NCBI RefSeq assembly: GCF_041080655.1
Contig: NZ_CP163525.1
Location: 8,246,001-8,310,000, forward strand
DNA from: Streptomyces sp. CG4
GTDB taxonomy: Bacteria; Actinomycetota; Actinomycetes; Streptomycetales; Streptomycetaceae
DNA: 64,000 bases
Direction: 5' to 3'
This document shows, in pieces, positions 48,706-58,096 of this stretch. The stretch's first letter is position 1. Each line of letters starts with the position of its first letter. The notes under the pieces were generated by a model, which searched no databases, was not told where the DNA came from, and saw only the letters and a program-made list of their open reading frames with translations. Both the position numbers and the translations under genes were made by a program.

Positions 48706-49674
48706 CCGTCGTACGGAGATCACATGGAGCATGGTCGATTCACCCGGCAGGGTGAGCCGCCCGGCCGCCAGATCGGTCGCGATCCGTACCGAGCCGTGCA
48801 GCGGATCACCCTCGGCCGGTACCTGCCGGGCATGCGGCAGCCGGGCCGCCAGCTCCTCCCGCAGGGGGTCGAGGAGGGGGTCGCCCAGGCGGAACAGTCC
48901 ACCGGTGAGCGCCACTTGCGGTACCCCCTGCGCCGGGCACACGGCCGCGGCCGACTCGGCCATGTGCCGGGCCGCGGCCCGCAGGATGCGCGCGGCGACC
49001 GGGTCGTGCGCGGCGCACCCGGCCACCTCGGGTGCGAAGGAGGCCAGTACGGCGGGCCGGTCGGAGCGGGGATAGAGCTGCCCCGGCAGGCCGGGCACCG
49101 GGCCGAACCGCTGCTCCGCGCAGCCCAGCAGCGCAGCGGAGCCGCCGTCCCGGCCGTCGTGGGCGCGCAGCGCCGCCTCCAGGCCGGCCCGTCCGATCCA
49201 GGCGCCGCTGCCGCAGTCGCCGAGCAGATGCCCCCAGCCGTCGGCCCGTCGCCAGGACGTCAGATCGGTGCCGACGGCGATCAGCCCGGTGCCCGCGGCG
49301 AGCACCGCGCCCGGACGCGGCCCGAGGGCGCCGACATAGGCGGTGACGGCGTCGGCGGCGAGCGCTACGCGCCGTACGCCCAGCTCGCGGGCGAGGGCGC
49401 CCGGCAGTTCCGCCCGCAGCTCGTCGCCCAGGCTGGCGAACCCGGCGGCGCCGACGACGGCCGTGTCCAGCGCGTCCACTCCGGCCTCAACGGCCAAGGC
49501 GCGGGCCAGCGGGACGAGTTGGGTCATCAGATGGCCCGGATCGATGCCCCGCGCACCCGTGCGAACCGGTTCCCGTGACTCCCGCTGTGCGGCGGGTGCC
49601 TGGTCCGGCACACCGACGGCGACCCGGAGACCGGAGCCTCCGGAGTCCACCGCCAGATAGCCCGGGACGGTCAC
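48700..49674 (-). CDS. BadF/BadG-type ATPase, N-acetylglucosamine kinase-like
   Basis: The 324-residue protein has the ASKHA phosphate motifs: LAVDSGGSGLRVAVG (phosphate 1), AGTGLIAVGTDLTSWRRADG (phosphate 2), GHLLGDCGSGAWIGRAGLEA and the adenosine motif VALTGGLFRLG. This architecture is that of GlcNAc kinase (NagK-like) and BadF ATPases, so amino-sugar phosphorylation is the best guess. GTG 49674 overlaps the ung stop (GTGA), so the two are translationally coupled. Confidence 0.85.
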   Translation of the reverse strand: MTVPGYLAVDSGGSGLRVAVGVPDQAPAAQRESREPVRTGARGIDPGHLMTQLVPLARALAVEAGVDALDTAVVGAAGFASLGDELRAELPGALARELGVRRVALAADAVTAYVGALGPRPGAVLAAGTGLIAVGTDLTSWRRADGWGHLLGDCGSGAWIGRAGLEAALRAHDGRDGGSAALLGCAEQRFGPVPGLPGQLYPRSDRPAVLASFAPEVAGCAAHDPVAARILRAAARHMAESAAAVCPAQGVPQVALTGGLFRLGDPLLDPLREELAARLPHARQVPAEGDPLHGSVRIATDLAAGRLTLPGESTMLHVISVRRD

Positions 49675-50348
49675 GGCAGGCGCCAGTCCACCGGCTGTCC
49701 GCCCTGCTGGACCAGCAAGTCGTTGGCGCGGCTGAACGGGCGCGAACCGAAGAAGCCGCGGTCGGCCGACATCGGTGAGGGATGCGCGGACTCCACTGCC
49801 GGCAGGCTGCCCAGCAGCGGCCGCAGATTGCGCGCGTCACGCCCCCACAGGATGGACACCAGCGGCTTGCCACGTGCCGCCAGCGCCCGGATCGCCTGCT
49901 CGGTGACCTCCTCCCAGCCCTTGCCGCGGTGGGCGGCCGGGCTGCGCGGCGCCGTGGTCAGCGCCCTGTTGAGCAGCAGGACGCCCTGCTGGGTCCACGG
50001 CGTCAGGTCGCCGTTGGCCGGCTGGGGCAGCCCCAGGTCGGTGTTCAGCTCACGGAAGATGTTGATCAGGCTGGGTGGCAGCGGGCGTACCTCGGGCGCG
50101 ACCGAGAACGACAGGCCCACCGCGTGCCCCGGGGTCGGATACGGGTCCTGACCGACGATCAACACCCGTACGTCGTCGAAGGGCTGTTGGAAGGCCCGCA
50201 GGACGTTGGGTCCGGCCGGGAGGTAGGTGCGCCCCGCGGCGATCTCCGTGCGCAGGAAGTCGCCCATCTCGGCGATCCGTCCGGCGACGGGTTCCAGGGC
50301 CTTCGCCCAGCCCGGTTCGACGATTTCATGCAAGGGTCGTGGTGCCAC
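49671..50348 (-). CDS. ung: Uracil-DNA glycosylase
   Basis: The 225-residue family-1 UDG removes uracil from DNA. The water-activating motif VLIVGQDPYPTPGHAVGLSF (about 60-80) and the Leu/minor-groove loop HPSPMSADRGFFGSRPFSRAN-like segment (about 185-205) are intact, with His and Asp in place. Met replaces the common Leu in HPSPLSA. GTG 50348 (VAPRPLHEIVEPGW) is chosen because family members begin there and taggg lies upstream; a GTG at 50372 is possible. Confidence 0.96.
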   Translation of the reverse strand: MAPRPLHEIVEPGWAKALEPVAGRIAEMGDFLRTEIAAGRTYLPAGPNVLRAFQQPFDDVRVLIVGQDPYPTPGHAVGLSFSVAPEVRPLPPSLINIFRELNTDLGLPQPANGDLTPWTQQGVLLLNRALTTAPRSPAAHRGKGWEEVTEQAIRALAARGKPLVSILWGRDARNLRPLLGSLPAVESAHPSPMSADRGFFGSRPFSRANDLLVQQGGQPVDWRLP

Positions 50349-50464
50349 GGGCGTCACCCTACTGCCGCGCACAGGGAGGCGATCAAGCGATGGCCGAAGC
50401 TCGACGAGCCGACACCCCTTGCGGCCCGCCCGTGAGTCTCAGCCCGATGCCCCATGGGGCCGGT

Positions 50465-50582
50465 CCCCTCTCGGCTCATCACGTCTCGGTATGCCACCTC
50501 TCGATAGATCACCTCCCGGTAGATCACCTCTCGTCGTCACCTCTCGGTCGATCAGCTGTCCGTCGATCACGCCTCAGCCGAT
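50465..50582 (-). repeat. Eight degenerate 15-bp tandem repeats seeded at the propeller-protein stop codon
   Basis: On the plus strand the unit is roughly cacctctcggtagat, repeated from 50465 to 50582. The last unit, cacgcctcagccgat, contains the stop codon (50574-50576). One unit (50526-50538) is two bases short. It occupies the gap between ung and the propeller gene. Confidence 0.85.
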
Positions 50583-51662
50583 CACCGCCGCCCGTACGCA
50601 CAGCACGTCCGGCAGATGTCCGGCCAGCTGCTGCCAGCTGTCGCCGTCGTCGGCCGACGCGAACACCTCGCCGTTGCGGTTGCCGAAGTACACGCCCGCC
50701 GGGTCGGCATCGTCCGTGCACAGGGCGTCGCGCAGGACCGTGCCGTAGTGATCCTCCTCCGGCAGGCCCTTGGCCAGCGGCTCCCAGGTCCGGCCCGCGT
50801 CCGTGGTGCGGAAGACCCGGCACCGGTGCTCGGCGGGCACCCGGTCCGCGTCGGCGTTGATCGGGAAGACGTAGGCCGTGTCGGCCCGGTGCGGATGGGC
50901 GGCCACCGCGAAACCGAACGTGGACGGCAGATCGGCGCCGATGTCGGTCCAGTGCGCGCCCGCGTCGTCGCTTCTGTACACCCCCCAGTGGTTCTGCAGA
51001 TACAGCCGGTCCGGGTCGCCCGCGTCCTTGGCGATCTTGTGCACGCACTGGCCGAACTCCGGGTTCGGATCCGGCAGGAACACCGCGGACACACCGGAGT
51101 TGGACGGCACCCAGCTCGCGCCACCGTCGGTTGAGCGGAACACCCCGGCCGTCGAGACGGCCACGGTCACCGCCAGGGGATCGCGGGCGTCCGTGAGCAC
51201 GGTGTGCAGGCCCTCACCGCCGCCGCCCGGCACCCAGCGCGAGCGCGTCGGATGCTCCCACAGGGGTCGGACCAGCTCGAAGCTCTCGCCGCGGTCCTCC
51301 GAGCGGTACAGCGCCGCCGGTTCCGTGCCCGCGTAGACCACGCCGGGCTCGGCCGCCGCCGGGTGCAGCTGCCAGACGCGCTCCAGGGAAGCACCGGTGT
51401 CCTTGGGGAACTTGACGGCAGGCCGGGGCGGTTCGGCCCAGGTGCGGCCGAGGTCGTCGGAGTGGAAGACCGACGGACCCCAGTGGGCGCTGTCGCCGCC
51501 CGCCAGCAGCCGCGGCCGGTCCTCGCGGGTGTCGATGGCGACCGAGTAGACCGCCTGTGCGTTGAAGTAGGGACTGTCGTCGAACTCCCAGGCGGCGCGG
51601 GCGCTTCGCCGCCCGATGAACAGCCCCTTGCGGGTGCCCACCGCCAGCAGTACCTCGGTCAT
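50574..51662 (-). CDS. Sialidase-like/BNR-repeat beta-propeller protein
   Basis: The 362-residue protein contains several BNR/Asp-box motifs: SDDLGRTWAEP, SEDRGESFELV, STDGGASWVPS, SDDAGAHWTD, TTDAGRTWEPL and SADDGDSWQQL. These mark a photosystem-assembly-like or sialidase-like propeller. No signal peptide and no sialidase Arg triad is evident, so enzymatic sialidase activity is doubtful. The start MTEVLLAVGTRKGLFIGR follows ggaggtgatcggc. Function unknown. The stop codon seeds a 15-bp repeat array. Confidence 0.8.
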   Translation of the reverse strand: MTEVLLAVGTRKGLFIGRRSARAAWEFDDSPYFNAQAVYSVAIDTREDRPRLLAGGDSAHWGPSVFHSDDLGRTWAEPPRPAVKFPKDTGASLERVWQLHPAAAEPGVVYAGTEPAALYRSEDRGESFELVRPLWEHPTRSRWVPGGGGEGLHTVLTDARDPLAVTVAVSTAGVFRSTDGGASWVPSNSGVSAVFLPDPNPEFGQCVHKIAKDAGDPDRLYLQNHWGVYRSDDAGAHWTDIGADLPSTFGFAVAAHPHRADTAYVFPINADADRVPAEHRCRVFRTTDAGRTWEPLAKGLPEEDHYGTVLRDALCTDDADPAGVYFGNRNGEVFASADDGDSWQQLAGHLPDVLCVRAAVIG

Positions 51663-51954
51663 GCCGATCACCTCCGGGACGCCTTCGTCCAGGTAGTAGT
51701 GAGACAGGTAGTCGTCGGTTATCGGCCAGTCTGCACCCCACCACTGACACTCTCCCCTGCCGTGCATGTTTCCGCAGGTCAGAGCGGTGTCGTCGGTAGC
51801 TGACGGAGATCGGCCGCGGTCCGTTGCGGCATGCGCCTGCGCGACCGGGGTGCCTCGTGCGACCGTCGAGGAGACGGCTTCGTGAGCAACGGGGCGATCT
51901 CCCGCGTATGGGAGGGCGTTCCGGCCGGTCGGTGCGCTCGTGAGGAGGATGCCT

Positions 51955-52560
51955 TTGAAGGCGATCCGTGGTCCGAAGGCGTGGCTGTGGCGCTGGCGGC
52001 GCAGCCCGCTCAAACGCCGGGCCGACGTGGTGGAGGCCTGGGTGCTCCTCGGTGCCTGGCTACTGACCGTCCTGGCGGGAGTCTCGGCCGGCCTTCTGGC
52101 GGCCCGCTCGGTGGAGCACGGACTCGCCGAGGAGCGGGCGGACTGGCGTCCCGTCGTGGCCCGTGTCGTGCGCCGCGCGCCGGGAACCTCCCCCGGACAC
52201 GGTCACACCTCCGCCGGTGAACGGGTCTGGGCCAAGGTGCGCTGGACCGTGGCCGACGGCTCCGCCCACACCGGGCAGGTCCGGGTGCGGCCCGGCAGCA
52301 AGGCCGGCACGCCGGTCACCGTCTGGACCGACCCGCAGGGCCGTCTCGTCAACCGCCCCACCTCCGCCGCCGAGGCCGACTTCCGCGGCGCGCTGATCGG
52401 CTGCCTGGTGGGCGTGAGCGCGGCGGCCGTCCCCTTCGGCGCCGGCCTCGCCGTGCGCGGCCGGCTGGAACGGCGCCGCATGGCCGCCTGGGACACGGAA
52501 TGGGCACGGCTGGGACCCCAGTGGGGCGGCTGGTCCGACCACGACCGCCGGTCCGGCTGA
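51955..52560 (+). CDS. Rv1733c-like two-TMS membrane protein
   Basis: The ~201-residue protein has two transmembrane helices (AWVLLGAWLLTVLAGVSAGL; ALIGCLVGVSAAAVPFGAGL) flanking an extracytoplasmic domain with WAKVRWTVADGSAHTGQVRV and VTVWTDPQGRLVNRPTS. This matches the Rv1733c family. The start is ambiguous: gaggagg sits directly against ATG 51949 (too close), so TTG 51955 is preferred. Function is unknown. Its stop begins a repeat array. Confidence 0.75.
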   Translation: MKAIRGPKAWLWRWRRSPLKRRADVVEAWVLLGAWLLTVLAGVSAGLLAARSVEHGLAEERADWRPVVARVVRRAPGTSPGHGHTSAGERVWAKVRWTVADGSAHTGQVRVRPGSKAGTPVTVWTDPQGRLVNRPTSAAEADFRGALIGCLVGVSAAAVPFGAGLAVRGRLERRRMAAWDTEWARLGPQWGGWSDHDRRSG

Positions 52561-52900
52561 GGCCTGCCCTGAGTGTGTTGAGCCACCGCACCGGCTGAGC
52601 TGAGGCCTGCCCTGGGCGTGTTGGGCGATCACACCGGCTGAGCTGAGGCTTGCCCGGGGCGCGCCAGCCGCTGCGGCGGCTGAGGTCTGCCCCGGGTGGG
52701 TCGCTCTACGGCTCCGGCTCCGGCTCAGGCTTCCCGGCGTGTGCCGGTCCACCGCACCGGCTGAGGGCCGCCCGGGGTGCGCTCGTCCACGTCGCTCCAC
52801 CGCACTGGTTGAGAGCCGCCCGGGGTGCGTTGCCCCACGTCGCTCCACCGCACCGATTGAAGCCCGCCCGGGGTGGGCTGTTCAGCCGCACGGGTGGAGT
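52555..52900 (+). repeat. About eight degenerate 37-47-bp tandem repeats seeded at the Rv1733c-like stop codon
   Basis: Each unit starts with cggctgag (or tggttgag, cgattgaa), which includes the gene's stop codon in unit one. It then continues gcctgccctgggtgtgtt and ends near ccaccgcac. The last three units carry an extra cacgtcgctccaccgcac segment. It fills most of the 418-base gap to the convergent HEAT-repeat gene. Confidence 0.85.
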
Positions 52901-52978
52901 GTCCGCGTGCCCGAGGTGAACAGCCACCTCCCCCGAACTCGGCTGCTCGGGCGCGTGTCTGCCGTGCCGCTGCTGCAT

Positions 52979-54967
52979 CTACATCTCCATCTCCGTCAGC
53001 GCCTTCCGGCAGGCTCTCAGCAGGGCTTCGTCCTCCGGTATGCCTCGGCCGCCGAATCCGCCCGCGTGGGCACGGTGGCGGCGTGGGGCGGACAACTCGG
53101 CCGCCACCAAGTGCCGTAGGGGCGCGGCGGCCGGGCCCATCGTGGTGAGGCAGTGGGCGATCGGGGTGCGGGTGTGCGGGTCCTCGGCCCAGGCCGCCCG
53201 GAACACGGGCAGGACCGGCTCAGGGTCCCCCTCGATGCGCCACAGCGCGCACGCGGCCGCCACCCGCTCCCGCGCGGGCCACGAGCGGGGCATCCGGCGC
53301 AGCGCGGGCAGCGCGGCGCGCGCGGCCGGCCCCAGTCGGCCGAGCTGACCTGCGGCCAGCCGCCGGTGCGCCGGATCACCCTGGGTCAACTCCCGTAGCA
53401 GCACCGGGAGTACGACGTCGACGTCCTCCCGCGCCGACCAGAGCGCGCCGGCCGCTGCGGCGGCGTGCCGGGTGCGCAGGAGCGCGCGGAGTGTCGGCGC
53501 TGCCTGAGCGGCGCCGCTCAGGGTCTCCAGGGTCCCGATGGCCTGGCCCGCGATCGCGTTCCGCGCCCCCAGCCGGTCGGGGGCACCCGACAGCAGCCGT
53601 AGCACCTCCGGGACCGCCTCCTCGTCTCCTACGGCCGCGACCGCGGCCAGCAGCGGGGCGGCGAGCCGGGCGGCGGCGGGGGAGGACAGCGGGATGCGGC
53701 GGAGCCGGTGCCGTAACGCGGGTGCGAGCGGGGCCGCGGCGGCGCCCAGGTGGGCCAGCTCGAAGCCCAGGTCCAGCGGTGCGGCTGGGCCGGCCAGCAG
53801 TTGGGCCAGGGGCGGGACCGCGCGCGGATCGCCGCTCCTGGCCAGCGCCTTGAGCGGCCCGCCCAGCGTGGGGGAGTCGCGCTCGAAGCGGTGCGTCCAC
53901 AGGTCGGGGCGGGCGCGGACCAGTGCGTGCAGGGCGTCCGCGGCGGGCGCGGCCGACGTGCACAGTTCCGCCAGGACCGTCACCGCCGCGTCCCGCAACC
54001 GGTCCTGTTCCGCGTCCAGTTGAGCGCCGAGCAGCCGGACCGTGCCACTGTGGTCGCCGCGCCAGCCGCGCAGCAGTGCCGCCGCCATCCATACCCCGTT
54101 GCACCGGTCCACCGGGTCGGGACTGGTCAACTGCCCGCCGAGCAGTGCGGTCCGCTCGGTCACGCGGTCGCCGAGCGCGGTGTGCAGGGTGCGCAGCAGA
54201 CGGGCGCCCTCCTCGTCGGACGGGCGCAGCCGCCGTATGCGCCCGACGAGGGTGTCGGCGGCGCGGGGCTCGGGCACCCGGGCTCGATGCGCCGAGCGCT
54301 CCCGCAGCAGCCGGACGGCCGTCGGCACCGGCTCTGCGGGCAGCCGGGCGGGCGCGACCAGCGCGAGCTGCCCGAGTGCGGCGAGCCGCAGCTCCGGCGC
54401 GTACGGCGGCGCACTGTGCTCGGTCAGGAGGTCCACCGCACCGTCGGCGTGCGCGGGGTACCGCCGGACGAACAGGCCCAGCGCCTCCGTGAGGGCGAGC
54501 AGGACGCGGTCGTCCCGCTCGGCCCGCAGCCGCTGCCGTAACAGGTCCAGGATCCGCGCGGGCTCGGCCAGGAAGTGCACGAGGGCCCCGGCACTCGCCC
54601 GGCGCACCGCCGGGTCCGGGTCCCCGGCGAGCCCGACGAAGACCTCGGCGCCCGCGCACACCGCCTCTCGCGCCCGCAGGTCTGCGTCCGCGCTCTGCGT
54701 GCCGATGCCGACCAGCAGTTCCACGATGCCGCCCCGGTCCGGCAGCTCCTCGCGGGCCACGAGCGAGAGCAGGAACGGGACGCAGGCCAGCGTCGAGTCG
54801 TACACACATCCCTGGTGGTACAGCGCGCCGTACATCCCGTCGAGCGCGGTCGCCCGCTCGGCGGTGTCCGCGGAGGCCAGCGCCCGTAACCACCCGGGCA
54901 CGTCCTCCGCGCTGCCGTACGCGTGCTGCAGCGAGGCCCAGTCGACCTCGTCGATCCCCGTGAACAC
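52979..54967 (-). CDS. HEAT-repeat protein
   Basis: The 662-residue alpha-solenoid has many HEAT/armadillo-like repeats, for example DPDPAVRRASAGALVHFLAE, PELRLAALGQLALVAP and HRRLAAGQLGRLGPAARAAL. No catalytic domain was recognised. It may be a scaffold or immunity-type protein. GTG 54967 follows ggggagg with good spacing. The stop codon lies in a three-unit hexamer repeat (52976-52993; gag-atg codons), a small case of the stop-anchored repeats seen elsewhere. Confidence 0.75.
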   Translation of the reverse strand: MFTGIDEVDWASLQHAYGSAEDVPGWLRALASADTAERATALDGMYGALYHQGCVYDSTLACVPFLLSLVAREELPDRGGIVELLVGIGTQSADADLRAREAVCAGAEVFVGLAGDPDPAVRRASAGALVHFLAEPARILDLLRQRLRAERDDRVLLALTEALGLFVRRYPAHADGAVDLLTEHSAPPYAPELRLAALGQLALVAPARLPAEPVPTAVRLLRERSAHRARVPEPRAADTLVGRIRRLRPSDEEGARLLRTLHTALGDRVTERTALLGGQLTSPDPVDRCNGVWMAAALLRGWRGDHSGTVRLLGAQLDAEQDRLRDAAVTVLAELCTSAAPAADALHALVRARPDLWTHRFERDSPTLGGPLKALARSGDPRAVPPLAQLLAGPAAPLDLGFELAHLGAAAAPLAPALRHRLRRIPLSSPAAARLAAPLLAAVAAVGDEEAVPEVLRLLSGAPDRLGARNAIAGQAIGTLETLSGAAQAAPTLRALLRTRHAAAAAGALWSAREDVDVVLPVLLRELTQGDPAHRRLAAGQLGRLGPAARAALPALRRMPRSWPARERVAAACALWRIEGDPEPVLPVFRAAWAEDPHTRTPIAHCLTTMGPAAAPLRHLVAAELSAPRRHRAHAGGFGGRGIPEDEALLRACRKALTEMEM

Positions 54968-55144
54968 GTTGTCCTCCCCAGACGAGCGCCACCTGATCGC
55001 GAGTGTGCACCACGGCACTGACAACGGACCGGAACCGCGCGCTGACTGTGTGCGATCCGTCGGCTGTCACCGGCCAGTGTGGGAGGGCCCCGTGCCCGCC
55101 CGGCGGGAGGAGTGCGCGGGGCTCGTGCTCGCCCGGGGGAGGGA

Positions 55145-56860
55145 TCAGTTCAGGCCGGGCAGCGCGCGCTCCAGGATGGTGTCGAGGCCGGAACCGGCGG
55201 GCAGGGTGCCGAAAGCGTGCCCCCAGTCGCCGCCCAGCCGGCTCGTGCAGAAGGCGTCCGCCACCGGGTGCGGGGCGTGCCGGACCAGCAGGGAGGCCTG
55301 CAGGGCGAGCGCCATCCGCTCGACCAGCCGGCGCGCGCCCACCTGGTCGGTTTCGGCCAACTCGTCCCTCAAGGACGCGGCGGTCGCGTCCAGGCGGGCG
55401 TCCGCCCCGCGCGCGAGGGCGAGTTCGGCGAACAGGGCCTCGGCGGTGTCCGGTTCACGGCCGAGGGCGCGCAGCACGTCCAGCGCGTTGACGTTGCCCG
55501 AGCCCTCCCAGATCGACAGCAGCGGAGCCTCCCGGTAGTGCCGGGGCATGCCGGAGTCCTCGACGTAGCCGTTGCCGCCCAGGCACTCCAGCGCCTCCGC
55601 GGTGAACGCCGGGCCCCGCTTGGTCACCCAGTACTTGCCGACGGCGGTGGCGATCCGCCGGAAGGCTCGCTCCCCGGCGTCCCCGCGCATCGCGCGGTCG
55701 GCGGCGCCGGCCAGCCGCAGCGTGAGCGTCGTCGCCGCCTCCGACTCCAGGGCGAGGTCGGCCAGGACGTTGCGCATCAGCGGCTGTTCGACGAGCCGGG
55801 CACCGAAGGCGCTGCGGTACCGGGCGTGATGGCCCGCCTCGACGAGCGTCTTGCGCATCAGCGTCGCGGAGGACATCACACAGTCCAGCCGGGTGCAGTT
55901 GACCATCTCGATGATGGTCTTCACACCCCGCCCCTCGGCACCCACCAGCCAGGCCACGGTCCGGTCGAACTCCGGCTCCGAGGACGCGTTGGAACGGTTG
56001 CCCAGCTTGTCCTTCAGGCGCTGGATGCGGAAGGTGTTGCGGCTGCCGTCCGGCAGCACGCGCGGCACCAGGAAGCACGACAGGCCCCCCGGGGCCTGCG
56101 CGAGCACCAGGAAGACGTCGCACATCGGCGCCGATGTGAACCACTTGTGCCCGCGCAGCGTGTACACCCCGGGCTCCCCGGTGGGCGTGGCCACGGTGGT
56201 GTTCGTCCGGACGTCCGAGCCGCCCTGCTTCTCGGTCATGCCCATGCCCGCGAGCAGGCCCGGTTTCTCGGTGGGCACGCGCAGTTCGGGGTCGTACTCC
56301 CGGCTGGTCAGCAGCGGTTCGTAGACCTTGGCCAGATCCGGCTGGGCGCGCAGCGCGGGCACGGCGGCGTACGTCATCGACGTCGGGCAGCCGTGCCCGG
56401 CCTCCGTGTGCCCCCACACCAGTCCGCCCGCGGTACGGGCCACATGGGCGCCGGGTCGCTCGTCCGCCCACGGCGCCCCGGCCAGTCCCTCGGCGACCGC
56501 CGTGCGCATCAGGTGGTGCCAGCTGGGGTGGAACTCCACCTCGTCGACGCGATGGCCGTAACGGTCGTGCGTGCGCAGCACCGGCTCGTACCGGTTCGCC
56601 AGCTCACCCCACTCCTGCGCCTCCGCGCTCCCGGCGTGCGCTCCCAACCGCCGGATGCCGTCCTCGGCCCACCCGGCCCCCTCCCGGCGCAGCCCCTCCA
56701 GCAGGGCAGGGTCGTCGGAGGCGTCGTACGGAGCCAGCGGCGGGGCCTGATTGGTGACGTCGTGGGTGGCGTACTGCGGTGGAGACGACGACGTCGACCG
56801 TGACTGCGAAGGCGAAGGCGAAGGTGACGGCGACGGCGGGGGCGCGGGGATCGAGGCCAT
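55145..56860 (-). CDS. Acyl-CoA dehydrogenase family protein, AidB-like
   Basis: The 571-residue flavoprotein matches the AidB/isovaleryl-CoA-dehydrogenase-like branch: GLVWGHTEAGHGCPTSMTYA, GMGMTEKQGGSDVRTNTTVA (FAD loop), YTLRGHKWFTSAPMCDVFLV, FRIQRLKDKLGNRSNASSE, and ECLGGNGYVEDSGMPRHYRE with IWEGSGNVNALDVLRAL near the catalytic region. AidB proteins bind DNA or oxidise unknown substrates in the alkylation response. A Ser/Pro-rich 30-residue head (PSPSPSPSQSRS) precedes the domain. It is divergent from the PaaX regulator across a 9-bp dyad. Confidence 0.88.
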   Translation of the reverse strand: MASIPAPPPSPSPSPSPSQSRSTSSSPPQYATHDVTNQAPPLAPYDASDDPALLEGLRREGAGWAEDGIRRLGAHAGSAEAQEWGELANRYEPVLRTHDRYGHRVDEVEFHPSWHHLMRTAVAEGLAGAPWADERPGAHVARTAGGLVWGHTEAGHGCPTSMTYAAVPALRAQPDLAKVYEPLLTSREYDPELRVPTEKPGLLAGMGMTEKQGGSDVRTNTTVATPTGEPGVYTLRGHKWFTSAPMCDVFLVLAQAPGGLSCFLVPRVLPDGSRNTFRIQRLKDKLGNRSNASSEPEFDRTVAWLVGAEGRGVKTIIEMVNCTRLDCVMSSATLMRKTLVEAGHHARYRSAFGARLVEQPLMRNVLADLALESEAATTLTLRLAGAADRAMRGDAGERAFRRIATAVGKYWVTKRGPAFTAEALECLGGNGYVEDSGMPRHYREAPLLSIWEGSGNVNALDVLRALGREPDTAEALFAELALARGADARLDATAASLRDELAETDQVGARRLVERMALALQASLLVRHAPHPVADAFCTSRLGGDWGHAFGTLPAGSGLDTILERALPGLN

Positions 56861-56867
56861 GAGAGCA

Positions 56868-56905
56868 TGTTGCACTCTTCCTGCAGCTGTAGCAATAGTG
56901 CAACA
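56868..56905. promoter_or_regulatory. Operator/promoter dyad between the AidB-like and PaaX genes
   Basis: Perfect 9-bp arms tgttgcact (56868-56876) and agtgcaaca (56897-56905). Each arm contains ttgcac, a plausible -35 for the transcript running across the centre, so a regulator bound here could block both promoters. Confidence 0.6.
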
Positions 56906-56930
56906 CGGAGTCCACGTACAGTACGTGCCC

Positions 56931-57689
56931 ATGCGCATGAACGTCTCGCTCGAGCCGGCGGAGCCAGGCCTGCGGCCGCTGTCCGCGCGGTCGGTGGTGC
57001 TGAGCCTGCTCCTCGGCGCGCACCCGGCGGAGCTGCCGGTGAAGGACCTGGTCCGGCTGGTGGAGCCCTTCGGCGTCGGCGGCTCCACGCTGCGGGCCGC
57101 GCTGAGCCGGATGGTGACCGCCGGGGACCTGCGCCGCACCGACGCCGTCTATCGGCTCAGTGACCGGCTGCTGGCCCGCCAGCGGCGCCAGGACGAGGCG
57201 CTGCGCCCCGGCACGCGCGCGTGGGGCGGCGACTGGGAGATGCTGGTGATCACGGCGACCGGCCGCGGCCCGGCCGAACGCGCGGAACTGCGCGCCCGGC
57301 TGACCGCCCTGCGCCTGGCCGAACTCCGCGAGGGCGTGTGGCTGCGCCCGGCCAACCTCGACCGCGCCCTGCCGGACACGCTGAACTCCGTCGCCCGGAC
57401 GTACACCGCACGCCCCGACGAGCCCCCGCACGACCTGGTGACCCGGCTCTGGCCGCTGGACGCCTGGGCGGCCACCGCGCGGACCCTGCTCGCCCGCACG
57501 GCGGCCGCCCGGACCCCGGCGGACCGCCTCACCGCCTACGCCGCGGCCGTACGGCATCTGCTCACCGACCCGGTCCTGCCGCCCGAACTCCTCCCCGCCG
57601 ACTGGCCCGGAGAGGCCCTGCGCACGGCGTACGCCGGCTACCAGCGGGAGTTGGCCGCGTCGGTGGGGCGAAGGGAGCGTGCCGCATGA
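56931..57689 (+). CDS. PaaX-family transcriptional regulator
   Basis: The 252-residue protein has an N-terminal winged helix (LRPLSARSVVLSLLLGAHPA, SGTLR-like GVGGSTLRAALSRMV, GDLRRTDAVYRLSDRLLARQ) and the PaaX central and C-terminal domains (WGGDWEMLVITATG, LREGVWLRPANLDRALPD, YAAAVRHLLTDPVLPPELLP with DWPG). PaaX-type repressors respond to acyl-CoA ligands; here the divergent acyl-CoA dehydrogenase-like gene is the likely target. Its stop overlaps the DUF6221 start. Confidence 0.92.
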   Translation: MRMNVSLEPAEPGLRPLSARSVVLSLLLGAHPAELPVKDLVRLVEPFGVGGSTLRAALSRMVTAGDLRRTDAVYRLSDRLLARQRRQDEALRPGTRAWGGDWEMLVITATGRGPAERAELRARLTALRLAELREGVWLRPANLDRALPDTLNSVARTYTARPDEPPHDLVTRLWPLDAWAATARTLLARTAAARTPADRLTAYAAAVRHLLTDPVLPPELLPADWPGEALRTAYAGYQRELAASVGRRERAA

Positions 57690-58096
57690 CGGCGGCGACC
57701 CTCGAACGGTTTCTGCGGGCCCGCTACGAGGAGGAGGAACGGGTGGCCCGCGACGCGATCGCCGGCGCGCCCGGCGCCGTCTGGGGCGTCATGGCCGACG
57801 ACATCGAGCAGGTGCTCACCTCCCAGGACCGCGGGACCACGCACACGCCGATGGTGCAGTTCGGCGCCCCCGACCCGGTGCGGCTGCTCACCCATGTGGC
57901 CCGGCACGATCCGGCCCGGGTGTTGCGCGAACTGGAGGCGAAACAGGTGCTGTTGGCGGAGCACCGGACACGGAACGACGGCGGCTGCCGCACCTGCCGC
58001 GAGGAGGCCGGCCTCCCATCACCCTGCACCACGCTGCGCCTGCTCGCCGTGCCGTTCGCCGACCACCCCGGGTACGACGACTCCTGGCGGCCCTAG
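57686..58096 (+). CDS. DUF6221 family protein
   Basis: The 136-residue protein starts FLRARYEEEERVARDAIA and continues VRLLTHVARHDPARVLRELE, AKQVLLAEH and a Cys pair (GGCRTCREEAG) before LRLLAVPFADHPGYDDSW. This is the DUF6221 pattern common in Streptomyces genomes and their phages. ATG overlaps the PaaX stop (ATGA), so it is coupled. Function unknown. The stop codon is part of the downstream terminator stem. Confidence 0.85.
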   Translation: MTAATLERFLRARYEEEERVARDAIAGAPGAVWGVMADDIEQVLTSQDRGTTHTPMVQFGAPDPVRLLTHVARHDPARVLRELEAKQVLLAEHRTRNDGGCRTCREEAGLPSPCTTLRLLAVPFADHPGYDDSWRP

